This document shows positions 13,586 to 24,650 of a DNA stretch of 64,000 nucleotides, in pieces. The stretch comes from Chrysoperla carnea (taxonomy: Eukaryota > Arthropoda > Insecta > Neuroptera > Chrysopidae), in assembly GCF_905475395.1 (NCBI RefSeq), contig NC_058337.1:118352368-118416367 (forward strand), given 5' to 3'. Every line of letters starts with the position of its first letter. The stretch's first letter is position 1. The notes beneath the pieces were generated by a model that saw only the letters and a list, made by a program, of their open reading frames with translations, was not told where the DNA came from and did not search any database. A program made the position numbers and the translations under genes.

Positions 13586-14192
13586 ACGGAAGCCTGAATG
13601 GCTCACAATCAATTTATGAGAAAGTGGCGCTACACTAACTTATTTTTTAAATGTGTAAAAACCAACTTTTAAAAAGTCACTAGTTCATTTTCAACAAGTG
13701 CACTTGTGACTTGTGGTATTATGGAAACGAACCTTTTTGAAGATGTCGGTATTTTGTCATGTGCAGATTTATAATTATAACGTCATAATAAACATTTAAT
13801 AATACTTTTAAAGGTTAGAAATTAGAAATGTGTAGATGGAAAAGAAAAACATCAACTCAATTAAAGCATTATATTTTTTAAATGATACTAAAGAAAATTT
13901 TAAACTAACTACATAAGGCATATTATAAACATTATCATATTATTATTAAATCCAGACAAATAATTATTAATAATTACAGGCAGTTTCGGTAGTGTCTAAT
14001 TAAAGGTTCGTTTCCATAAAATTCGCTCTTCAAAAAGGTTCGTTTCCATAATACCACAAGTCACAATGCACTTGTTGAAAGTGAACTACTGGCTTTTTAA
14101 AAGTTGGTTTTATACTTGTGGGTAGTACACATTTAAAAACTAGTGTAGCGCCACTTTCTCATAAATTGATTGTGAGCCATTCAGGCTTCCGT
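13586..14192. mobile_element. Foldback element A (MITE-like, arms about 160 bp)
   Basis: Left arm 13586-13742 begins ACGGAAGCCTGAATGGC and its inverted copy ends at 14192; arms include GAGAAAGTGGCGCTACAC, AAGTGCACTTGTGAC and ATGGAAACGAACC in mirrored order. Flanks TATAATAT and AATAATAT match at 7 of 8 positions and could be an 8-bp target duplication as made by hAT elements. There is no coding capacity. The interior (about 13858-13979) is shared with the different foldback element at 39888-40237. Confidence 0.8.
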
Positions 14193-14555
14193 AATAATAT
14201 AATAAAAACTCATCTACACTCACTCAATATTCAATTCATTTTAACAAGATTTTTTTATTAAAATTTTTATTATTAAAAAGATTGTAATTACGTTCATTTT
14301 TTTTCGATAACATGCGCGCATTGAACCTTTTTACAAAGATCAAAGACGCGAAACCACGCTTCTGATGGTTAAATAAACGTAACAATTAGGATAATGGTAA
14401 TAGTGTTGTTTTTGTTGATTGTTTGGTTTGATTGATATTTTCTAGTAAATTAAAGGCCTATGTTAAAGATACGAAATCACTGAAAAAGATATGTACACAT
14501 TTCTGCACTGCATCCTTGTGTCTCCCCATCGGGAGAAAGGTGAAATAAGATTACA

Positions 14556-14580
14556 AAAGTCGTGGGTTCGACTCCCGATG
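14556..14580 (+). repeat. tRNA B-box-like sequence (possible SINE remnant)
   Basis: GTGGGTTCGACTCCCGATG closely resembles the T-arm/B box of a tRNA. No cloverleaf with an A box or acceptor stem could be found upstream, so this is not a tRNA gene; a tRNA-derived SINE fragment is the likeliest reading. A weaker site, GCGGGTTCGAACT, lies near 2008. Confidence 0.35.
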
Positions 14581-14849
14581 AGTATAATTTCTTGATATAA
14601 AATTATTGCAGTAAGTAAAAGTTAAAAATAGGAGAGAAACTGAACAAATGTTAAGTTGGTTTGTGTATACTTTAAAAACTCAAAAAGTTCTGCATCGATT
14701 GAGTTCAAATTTTGATACGATATACAACCCACTTGAAAGATTGTTTTTATCTATTTTTAAATCCGACGCAAGGCGGTATGGGGGTGAAAGTGGGGATGAA
14801 CTATCGAATATTTTCAAATACACTCAAGTGGAGAAAAAAAAATCAGTTC

Positions 14850-15120
14850 AGTCTGATGATGGACTGATGATGGGCAGTGACTTCCCTGTCACTGCCCTGC
14901 TTTTGCCATGAGGAAATAGACTTACTTGAGCCAGCCTCTCTTTGACGACCTCTCCGACCTAAAGTCCGTCGACGTCAAAGCTTGCCTGCTGTTCTTAAAC
15001 AGCTCCAAATGGTTCATGGAGTAGTGGCCGGGGATGGGCCAACCTTTTTCGGTATCACAACGGACCCTATGGTCTAAGTGTGTCCCACCCCAGGACAGCC
15101 ACTCTAACCTTACCTAACCA
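14850..15120 (+). pseudogene. LINE 3' end (pol tail and 3' UTR), truncated
   Basis: The stretch is GC-rich and ends with GTATCACAACGGACC, TGTCCCACCCCAGGACAG and CTAACCTTACCTAACC, a 3'-UTR style I know from insect R1/jockey-group LINEs. The same 3' UTR appears inverted at 23260-23510. A perfect 10-bp hairpin (GGGCAGTGAC at 14872-14881 with 14888-14897) lies at its start. The open frame at 14648-14911 enters it but shows no recognisable domain. Confidence 0.55.
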
Positions 15121-15149
15121 TCGTGGGTATATCAAATTTTATAAAATTT

Positions 15150-15225
15150 ATTAGCTCTTAAATTTTTCGTCTATTTCCATGCAATAATAATATGCCACAG
15201 CGAAGCGTGGAAATGTACAGCTAGT
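15150..15225 (+). mobile_element. Helitron 3' end, truncated copy
   Basis: CCACAGCGAAGCGTGG forms a short hairpin (CCAC/GTGG) and is followed by the terminus TACAGCTAGT at 15216-15225 and a flanking T. The AGCGAAGCG...CTAGT end is typical of insect Helitrons. No matching 5' TC end was located. Confidence 0.55.
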
Positions 15226-16311
15226 TTCCATTAAAAAAGACAGTAACAGGCTATTTGCTATTTAAGTGTACAAGATCTTTCTGCCTTTTTGTATCACACC
15301 CTTCCTGCAATGGTTCCAGTAAGGATGTACCTAATAAAAAAAGACAGGTTTCTTAACACATAAATGATCTGCTGGGTTTTGTGACTGAAAATAAAATCAT
15401 ATGACCCAGTTTCCTTGCTAATTTTAGACGAAGCATAAACAACTTTGCTAATTATGTATGGGAGGGCTTAAAATATATTGCATACAGTAGATACATCTTT
15501 GCATTTCATCACGATGTTTTAAATCTTTTCTGACAGTCTTGACAAAACTTTGACATTTAAATGGAAGACATGATTAAAATACTTTATGCTAATGTAAGTT
15601 TACAACGGAAATTTCAGACCTCTAATCTAATCTGATACACAACGTCTTCCAATCAATTCTAGCATACGAAGAATTCCGCAACTATATGTCAACTTAATAA
15701 AGACTTTTGGCTTACGCTCTACCATGGGTCGCACACCCTACAGTTTTATTATACCGAGTTTATGGAAGATATTTTCTTAGCTTTGATGAATTTAGTAACC
15801 AGCCATCTTGAATGTTGATATTTTGATTAAGTTGACAATGCCAAGTTCGTCAATCATTTTCAACGACTCGAAGTTTATCGTCCAAATTTTTCAGGTTCGT
15901 GAATTAAAACGGGTTTAGAAACCTTCAAATAGAAAAATGTCTATACACATTACAATAAGTGCAATTTCTTCCAGGAACACCAGACAAATTCGTATCTTTA
16001 TCATTACCAAAAAAAAAAATCAAAAGACAACTTAGTAATTTTCCAAACACATGTCTTATCTGTGTAGTCTTGATTGAGCTTTCTAATACTGAAATATTTA
16101 ACAAAAAAAGCACCCTTCAATGATTTTGATAATTAAAATCGCAAAACAACGTATACTTCAATGATTTTGATAATTAAAATCATTGAAAAATAATTAAATG
16201 CCAAAACATTTAAACGAACACAAGCAGTGTCTCTGGTTCTATTTACAAATAAATATATTCGTAGTATAAAGTCAGCCGTCGCGTTATCCATTTAAAATAT
16301 ATGAAAACGAG

Positions 16312-16531
16312 TTTTTATGGACGTTCTTACGTATAAAACAAAGAAAGATTCTTCAGACATTGTACTGTGTGTGATGCATGCGTAATCAAATCATTTGATC
16401 TATAGTTGTATATGTGTATACATGAACACGGTCAGTCTCATCACTTGAGGTTGTACACATACGATACAGCGGGCATCGTACACAATACATCTCTTTGTTT
16501 TATACATAAGAACATAAGAACGTCCATAAAA
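16312..16531. mobile_element. Foldback element, about 220 bp
   Basis: TTTTTATGGACGTTCTTACG at 16312 is mirrored by ATAAGAACGTCCATAAAA ending near 16531, and the adjacent ATAAAACAAAG / CTTTGTTTTAT words are mirrored too. Inner sequences pair imperfectly (CATTGTACTGTG with its diverged inverse near 16475). There is no ORF. Confidence 0.7.
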
Positions 16532-16644
16532 TTTCCTCTTCCTATATTTTAAAGGCTAACCAGACGTTTTCCAAACTGTATAATAAATTGACCCATTCTA
16601 GAAGCTCAATTTTGTACCACATTGGTGTTAAAATTCTTATTCGT

Positions 16645-16697
16645 AGAGTTGGTCAAGGTATAAACTTATTACAAGATCTTGATCCTTGACCAACTCT
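16645..16697. repeat. Inverted repeat with TTGACCAACTC arms
   Basis: AGAGTTGGTCAAGG at 16645-16658 is perfectly mirrored at 16684-16697 (14-bp arms, 25-base loop). The word CTTGACCAACTC recurs near 18997. Confidence 0.75.
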
Positions 16698-17527
16698 TTA
16701 TTCGAAGCTTTGAGTTCTCTATCTATATTGATTAAGTTCTGAACGTAATTATCTTTTTAAAAAATAAAATTAAAAAAATCAATTTTCTGATTTAATCACA
16801 AAATAAAGAAGTGTATAATCAGCTGGCGTGCTAGTGTCTGATTGTCTGTTGCATGCTGCTTTCTTGCTTCCTGGATCTGTGCCTCTTTCTCGCGCACATA
16901 ATACAAAACACAGGATCAGGTAAGTGGCCTATCTACTATAAATTGACTCGAATTTGAAAAAAAAAAATATTTATATAAATGTTGTATTTTTTTTGATATA
17001 TTTGTGGTAGAATTGAAAAATATTAAAGATAACCGAATTATTTTTATTTATTTTTTATTTTCTTTAACGATCAATTAGTTTAAAATTAAGAAGAAAAAAA
17101 ACAAATGCACACATCAAAATTTACTCAAATTATAGTAATTACGGGATAAACATAGAAATATAAGAACGTATCATAAAGTTTAAAAAGAAAAATGTTTCGG
17201 AGAGAGAAAATGGGAGAAGAAAAAATTAATGAAAAAATAAGATTAGATTAAATTTCACCGTGTACAGTATCATTACGAAAAATTTGATTTAAAGACAGCT
17301 GGAATTCCTAAACTTTCCGATAATTAGTCTAGGAAACGTTCAAGTATATGTACATTTATAACTCGGGAGGGAGTATAAGTTGAAAATTAAAAAGTTTTCT
17401 GTAATAGTGCCCCATTTATGAACGCAATGGCTGAAAACGTCAGTACCCAAGCAACTCCTCTATAGTCGACAAATTCAATCGGACCAACTCATAATCACAA
17501 CAATACACCCGGGCCTATAAAATTGTT

Positions 17528-17597
17528 TGTCTATTTTTTCGATCTATTTTTTTGGGTCAAATTTTTTCGGGTCAATTTTTTCGGGTCTATTTTTTCG
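17528..17597. repeat. Short tandem array, TTTTTTCGGGTC-type unit
   Basis: Four or five imperfect copies of a T-run followed by CGGGTCTA, GGGTCAA or CGATCTA, with unit about 17 bp. Confidence 0.7.
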
Positions 17598-18933
17598 AAT
17601 TACCCTATTTAGTACATGGACTCAGTGTAGCCAACTCTACCAACTTTTTTATCGACATTTCCCTTCCATTAATTAAATACTTACTATCGAAGAACAATTC
17701 TAAATTGTTTAATCAACATATTAGATGAAGAAGCTAGTTTTGGAAGAAGGTGACCAAAAAGATACCAGGGTGGAATGCGCAAAAAAAAAAAGAAAGGCTA
17801 AATCTAAGAAATTTTAAGCAAGATTTGCTGAAAACTACCAACTTTTTAAATCACATCTACTACCTTGACAGATTTTCGATTAGCAACTATGCTTCCCTGA
17901 ATTTACAAGAGATCCGTCGAACATAGGAGAAGGCAGAAATGACGCTCAGATTAATCCGATGTTTTACGATAATAAACGACGAAATGCTCCGATGTTTATA
18001 AACAATACAATAGCCATTGACATTTCCGAAGCGAGAGCTTTTTTTATCCTTGTAAAACAACGGATTCACCTAGACGTTTTTACCTTCTCTCGATTAGTAG
18101 TTGATATTTTTGTCAAAGCCATACCCTATCGAAATATTTAATTTCAGGTATCTTCCACCAAATGTTAATCAGCAAGAATATTTCTCATAAACAACCAAGT
18201 TAATTTATTTTTACTTTCGTCTCCCGTTATATTAATTTATGCTACGTTTATAATTTATTTCTATGTTTATGATTCATAGACGCTCATAAATATGAGAAAA
18301 GACGCTTTAAAAAAACCGTATTTATAAACGCCTATGATGATATCGGATAATTATTAAACAAAAAAAAGACACTCCTAATGAATCAGTCAAATAAATAATT
18401 ATTTAGCCAACAGGTATTAACAAATAACCGTCACTAAAAAATCGATAATCAATTTCGAGAAATTAACAGTTATGTCCCTAAACTTTGTGTATGATTGCAA
18501 TATTCAGATCTCTCTTAAAAAATTAGTGCATAAGTGTTAAAACATAAGTGATCATTCTCTGCCGACAAAGTTTTCAACTTTCAGACTCTAGATTAGCGCT
18601 TTTAATTTTCTTATTTCATGTTTAAAATTCCTAAATTGGAAGCTTGGAAATTTGAAATTCTTCCCCAATCAAATCAAGAATCTTTGTTTCCTCCCTTAAT
18701 ATCGAACCCTGTAACTTTAAATCCCACACTAGAGCCCAAACTCATTGGTCGATTTTGATGATTCTTTCAAAAATTCATTATGGCGCCAAACATTCATCAC
18801 CAAACGCCATGTTGTGAAAAAAAAATACAAATCGACGAACTTTGTTAAGGGAGATATCATTGATTGGGTATTGAAAATCCTAACTAAAAGTATAAACCGT
18901 CTGCGTTCAATAAAACCTGAAAGAATAAGGTTT

Positions 18934-19080
18934 ACGTAGTGACTTTAACAGTCACTACTTAGTGCTGACTTTAACAGTCCGGACCAATTAAAATCTTGAC
19001 CAACTCAAATCTTCCCAATTATGAGTCCCGACTATTAAAGTTGCTATGTGTTTTCATAGCAACTTTAATAGTTGGGACTT
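18934..19080. repeat. Cluster of palindromes around a TTAAAGT/ACTTTAA theme
   Basis: GTAGTGAC TTTAACA GTCACTAC forms a short hairpin at 18936-18958 and the word GACTTTAACAGTC is repeated at about 18966. A 25-bp stem (19024-19048 with 19055-19079, one mismatch, 6-base loop) follows. All arms share the AGTCCCAACTATTAAAGT theme. No ORF is present; a palindromic transposon end or array is likely. Confidence 0.7.
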
Positions 19081-19910
19081 GGGCTTGTTTTTTCTTTTCA
19101 GTTTTTATTTAACGCAGTCGAGTTTACTTTTTAAATTTCTATAAATAATTGGGTTTTTGTTTCGCAATGTTCTTAAGATAGCTCTATTAAAAACCCTTGG
19201 AGTTTTCGGGCGAAAAAGAAACTCTAAAATTATATATCCAACACCCACGGAATCAAATTTTTTCGCCACATTTTCCCAAGGCTATCTATATGACGAAAAT
19301 GAAGTATTTTTAATAATAATTATTGAACAATGCATACTAGACTATTTCATCGACTAATGAATATTGATATCTGAATATTGTACTCATAATACAAAATCAA
19401 AATTTTGACTCTAAACAAAAATTAAATTTTTTTTCGTGAATGAAAACCCGTATTATCAAAAACAAAAAAACAAAAACGAATTATTTAACGGTTTTCTGAA
19501 ATCATCAATGTATAAAAAAAAAAATTCATATCTATCTTTCTTTGTCATTTCAAATTTACTTTCTATTTTATTTCCCAAATCATTAATGACATTCGATTTT
19601 TAAATAATAAACAAGATCTTTGATCAATTTATTATTTTTATCTTAGATTCATAGTACTCTGAGAGTTAGTGATGAATTTCATGCATCATAATATGAAGTC
19701 TCCGTTTTGTGTTCATTGAACTTCAAGCATATAACGAAAACCTGATCAGTTGCGATCTAAAATTTAATTAGATCAAAACCCGAAACATTTTTTCGGGAAA
19801 TTATATTTTTTTGTCTGTAAAAATGCTGGTTTTCTTTAGTCTGTAGTTATTTGGGTCACCTTGTATATTATTTTATTAAAAAAATTTAAATATTAATACT
19901 TTTTTATAGA

Positions 19911-20108
19911 CAAGCTTTAATTATACTAAAAAGTAGAAAATAAGTTTTCTTATGAGTAACTTACCATACATGGCTATTTTTAAAGGTTGTGCGAGCTCAA
20001 TTTAAAATATCAAGAATGATTCGAAGCGCATCAAGCTTTTATAAATAGTAATGTATGAGTGACTCATAAGAAAAATTATTTTCTACTTTTTAGTACAATA
20101 AAAGCTTG
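19911..20108. mobile_element. Foldback element, 198 bp
   Basis: Left arm 19911-19957 (begins CAAGCTTTAATTATAC) and right arm 20061-20108 (ends AATAAAAGCTTG) are near-complete mirrors through CTAAAAAGTAGAAAAT and TTCTTATGAGT. The middle is about 100 bp and non-coding. A separate hairpin lies downstream at 20180-20229 with TTTCGGTCC/GGACCGAAA arms. Confidence 0.75.
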
Positions 20109-20229
20109 CCTTGAAAACGTATGTAATGTAAAATTTAAATAAAAGAAGAAGAAACTAAATAAAAGTAAAAAACCGGTGTGTTTCGGTCCTTATTATCATA
20201 GTTTGATAATGACCATATGGACCGAAACA

Positions 20230-23200
20230 TGTCACAATTACTTTAAATAAAACAAAATATATCAATATAGTAAAATTATTCGATAAAAGGCTTAACTTGG
20301 CAAAAAAGTTATTTTCTTTGAAATAATTTGACTTGATTGGACCAAAAAAGTTTCGTGTCACCTATATTGACTGCGTTTAGCTGATAAAATGCCCTTAGAA
20401 GCTTTTATTAGCAAAACTCTAATCACAAGTGTCAAATGTATTAAGACACTAGTATGCCCTAACTCATGGATGTGCATGAGGGGAGGGATCAAAGCAGAGG
20501 ACTAACCATTGTTTTAGTTGACTTGCTACCCTCTAGAAGACCAAAAATTCTTTTTTGCCCCCTGCTCCTTGTATCCTAGCTACGTTCGAGCGCTTTTATT
20601 GGCTTAGCACAATCAATTTGACTTCACTGATCAACAGCAATTTAAAATGAACTGCTCGGATAACCGAGTGTTCGTTATACGTTTGATATTCTCTGCATGG
20701 CCAAAATATTGAGTTCAAATATTATGGCATATTAAAATCATCACTGACTCTTGGACTATAGTTTTTGTTGATTGCTTAATATAATATCTCTTATAAATAA
20801 TATTGTTAAGCAATTTTTGATTTAAATTTAGAGACAAACGTTATTTTTTTTTTCATCAAATAAATTAGAAATTGAATATTACAGCAAAAATTAAGTAATT
20901 TTTGGTTATGCAAAATTTGGTTTGTTATAAATTTGCATACGCGTTTAAATGCAATTTAATTTAACAATTAATGGTCGATTAATCAATTTTTGAACTGTCA
21001 TGGAAAAAAAATGAAAGGGAACTGGTTTTGTTTGATTTAACTTTAGCCAGGATGAACCAATTTCCTGACATTTATTGTGTTCAAAAAGTACAGGGTGTAA
21101 AGAAAATTGTTTGAAAAATAATTTGAGAGTAGATAATATCCATTGAAATGAGAAAAAAGTTCATATAGTACCTACAAGAGATGGTATATAAGATCGATCT
21201 TCACCCATCTGATAATAAGATAAGACATATCTGATATATAAGTTTACCTCCTCAAAGATTAACGATTTGTTTAAAACTGGAATATGTTATAACAACTTAC
21301 TAACCAATAACCAATTATTTAAAGAAAGTAAGAAGACCTAATTTTGTTTTTTAATTTATTCGAAAACAAAACCACATTGACAATCAGTCTTCAGCCTATC
21401 TGCATTCTCATAAAATATATTAATTTTAATACAAATGCTGTACAGTAAATAAAAATATTTTCCGAGAAACTATGATTCAGGGTACATTGGATTCTAGATA
21501 CTACATCGAACCTGCAGCTCTCCTAGTATCATTTCTATCTTTATTTTAGGCGAAATATTTTTTCTGCAGTTCATATGAACGTTTTTCTTATTAGAATGGG
21601 TAATATTACATTCACAAATTACAGTACTACTTCCTCAATTATATCCTAATATTCACGTTTAACGAATTTTTTAATATTATGAAGAAGATAAATTGCTATA
21701 ATTTATAACTAATTAATTGTCCCCAAAATATTTTAAACACAATTAATGATCAATTTCTAATTTACATAAAAATTTGTTTAAAATTTATAATAGAATATAG
21801 ATTTTTATATAATTAATAAAATTGATGATGCCATTAATCCCTCGTAAAAGTCCCTTTCAGTAAAACTAATTTTTTATAAAATTTCTTATTGTTAGTCCCA
21901 ATAGAATAAAATATATTAATTATAGATATTTGCTTGGTTAAAAATTTAGTAAGGCCCATATTTTATAAGAAATAGTATTTCTTTTTTATAGATAAAAATT
22001 TTTCGTAACCTAAAAATTCTAATAAGATTTGTTTAGTTTTTCTTTTAAAATTTTCATATGCCCCCTCAAAATTAATTAAACTTTGTGAAGAATGCATGTT
22101 GAAAAGTACTTCTTTTTGGTGTATTAATATCATAGATGTACACTGGTTAGTTTTTTGGTGTATCTATGGTATTTGCTGTTAGATGATATCACACAAAATT
22201 GTGCTGTTTTCCTTCGTCAGTCCAACGACTTTCTTTTAATAGTCCAAAACTCTTATAGTTAATACGTGCAAATTGTGTAAATTTTTGTTTAAAATATTTT
22301 TTCGAAAAACGTTATCTTTCGGAGGAAATGTAACTTAAAAATATGTCATTATTGCATTTAATCCAAAGAAATACGCTTAAATGTTATCGATAAATGTATT
22401 TCAGAGTGATGGGCACAGACGAATGTCTTCTATTGTCCTTGACAACTTTTGGATAAAGCATTTTACAGTAGTTACCGTGTTTCCTTTCGACTAAATGCAA
22501 TAATGGCATATTTTTCAGTCGAATTTCCTTCGAAAGCTTATAATTTTCGAAAAAATGGTTTAGATGAAAATATAATTTTTTTTTATGAGGATCAACTTTT
22601 TAATTCTATGTCTTACCGCTTAGGATCTAAATTGGCTACTAAAGAAATTCGAAGCACTAGATCCAATCTGACATCAGAACATGATGTCCCCCATCAAACT
22701 CTGCAACTTTTGTCTAAGTTATTTTTTGATTGCACACCTAAATGGCCAATTCTGTATATTTTGTTCAAAAGCTGCTACTATACGCCACGTGGATCTGATG
22801 GGAATTCACCGTGAAAAACACATCTATTTTCGGATAAAAAAATAATTAGACAAAAACTAAGAAGAACAAATTTTTCTAACGAGAAGCTGGTGACATCATC
22901 AAAACATACAAAACTATGATAAATTGCTCCGTCTGGTTGAGACTACATATTTCTCACATCCATAGATTTAATTTAGAAAATAGCCGATTAATAACAACCT
23001 ATAGTGTTTTCAAAAAAGTAAGCCCCGATGACTACGTGTGACCAGAATGAGAATTCAAACTATTACTTTTTGGACATGTGTAACTCGTCAATCATAGTTT
23101 CCTTATTCAATATTTGATTTTTTCTGTAAGAAATATGTGGCGGTTTTGTTTTATAATAAAGAACAACTGACAATTGACGCCCTCAAGCTACGTTGGTTCC

Positions 23201-23259
23201 TTCCTGCCCAAAATTTTTACTTGATTCAAGTTTCATTCCAAATTCTATTCTGTATACAT
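20230..23259. other. Intergenic DNA without recognised genes
   Basis: TA-CAGGGTGT at 21089-21098 resembles a mariner-like miniature element end. The frame at 22449-22814 opens with TTG, has no recognisable domain and no splice context, and is not called. Confidence 0.45.
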
Positions 23260-23510
23260 GGTTAGGTTAGATTAGAGTGATTGTCCTAGGGTGAGTATGA
23301 CCATAGAGGTCCGTTTGATAGCGTTGGTCCATCCTAGGTCAAGGTTTAAGAACGTCAGGACTGTTTTGACGTCAACGGGTCTTAGGCCGGAAAGATCGTC
23401 AAAAAAGCTAACTCAGATGACAGTGACCGAGAAGATGCGACATCGTTTTCTTTTCCTCTCCACTGTAATACTTCCTGCAATAATCGTGATGAATTGGCAG
23501 GCCTAGTCTT
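23260..23510 (-). pseudogene. LINE 3' UTR copy, inverted
   Basis: On the minus strand this ends with AACGGACCTCTATGGTC, ACTCACCCTAGGACAATC and CTAATCTAACCTAACC, plainly the same 3' UTR as at 14850-15120, diverged. The frame at 23291-23506 runs antisense to it and is not a gene. Confidence 0.55.
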
Positions 23511-24120
23511 TCATACATACATGCGTATAATATATACTAGATAAACTTTACAAGCTGAAATCTGTAGGTCAAGTAACCGTCTAATTTATAGCATTAATAA
23601 TTTAGAGTAGTTAAAATTTTCAGTATTTCATTGGACTGCATTGTTTTTGAGACACAAGTCATAAAAGCACAACATCAAATATCAATTTTTCTTCGGAGAA
23701 AAGGATGAAAAAACTGACATGTGTACATCTAGACCTAAAATAAAATCATTCTTCTTATAAATAAATTTTTAACAAAAAAATTACTCATAAATTCAATAAA
23801 ATTATCTTGCATTTTGGATCGATCTATTTTTTATTCATTTAAAAAGTAAATATTAAATATTATTTATTATTTTTGGCATGATTTTTTTTTGAAAATCAAT
23901 GGTCAATAATTTTTTTTCTTATATGTAAATATTTGAATTAATATTGTAAATACCAGTAATAATAATATAATCTATTTCATATAAGTTGAATTATTTAACT
24001 TATTTGAAATATACAATTTCTTTATAATTCATGTGTAGGTATTTACTTCGATTATCGATGTTGTGTGTAAAACTCGGCATGGTGAATAATATTTTTTAGT
24101 TATTAATATTGAATTTTTAC

Positions 24121-24297
24121 AAGGTGTCCCCACAATTAAATTAACAGGCATTATTTCCTTAGCAGATTTTTGTATTTTGATTTCGCAGCAATATTTTATT
24201 TTTTGTCAATTTCTGTCATTTTTTTCTATACCAAGAAATATTCATTTGAGGTATCAGTTAAGGAAATACTACCGTTAACAAAAATGTGGACACCTAT
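24121..24297. mobile_element. Small MITE with AGGTGTCC termini
   Basis: AAGGTGTCCCCACAATT at 24121 with GGCATTATTTCCTTAGC is mirrored by GTTAAGGAAATACTACC and TGTGGACACCT ending near 24297. The AGGTGTCC...ATTATTTCCTTA words recur at 37.83-37.86 kb. No coding capacity is present. Confidence 0.6.
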
Positions 24298-24596
24298 GAT
24301 ACAGGGTGGTAAATTTTTTTTGTAAACATATTTTTGGAGAGCATTTAAATTAGAAGGCCATCCTATAGGTTTTATAATTAAATTAACCAAATAAAAACCA
24401 TAAGGTCAATTTGAAGGGTAAATTTAAGTAAAAATTAATTATTCTTATTTTAAAATACCAAAACAAATCTTATTAGTTTTGAAAATTTTAGATTTAATTT
24501 TTTGTTTCAAAAAAAAAAAAAATAGATTTTTATTTTTAAATTTCGTACCTCTTCCAATCTTCAAAAAATGCTTTGAATTTTAAATGTGTAAAAAAA

Positions 24597-24650
24597 ATGC
24601 CTGATTCACATGTTCTAATAGTTAACTAATACAATATGTGAATCAGGCAT
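24597..24650. repeat. Perfect 15-bp hairpin
   Basis: ATGCCTGATTCACAT at 24597-24611 is exactly mirrored at 24636-24650 with a 24-base loop. It is not in a gene and has no T-run that would suggest a terminator. Confidence 0.85.

Noticed and set aside
14556-14580. tRNA gene
   Set aside because: Only the B-box/T-arm is convincing; no A box, anticodon arm or acceptor stem could be paired.
14872-14897. Rho-independent terminator
   Set aside because: A perfect stem exists but lacks a T-run and the genome is eukaryotic; it belongs to LINE-derived sequence.
17528-17597. CRISPR-like array
   Set aside because: Short imperfect T-rich units without unique spacers in a eukaryotic context; simple minisatellite.
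19024-19079. microRNA precursor
   Set aside because: The 25-bp stem with a 6-base loop is too short for a canonical pre-miRNA and sits in a cluster of similar palindromes.
22449-22814. 121-codon frame
   Set aside because: Begins with TTG, no recognisable domain and no supporting signals.
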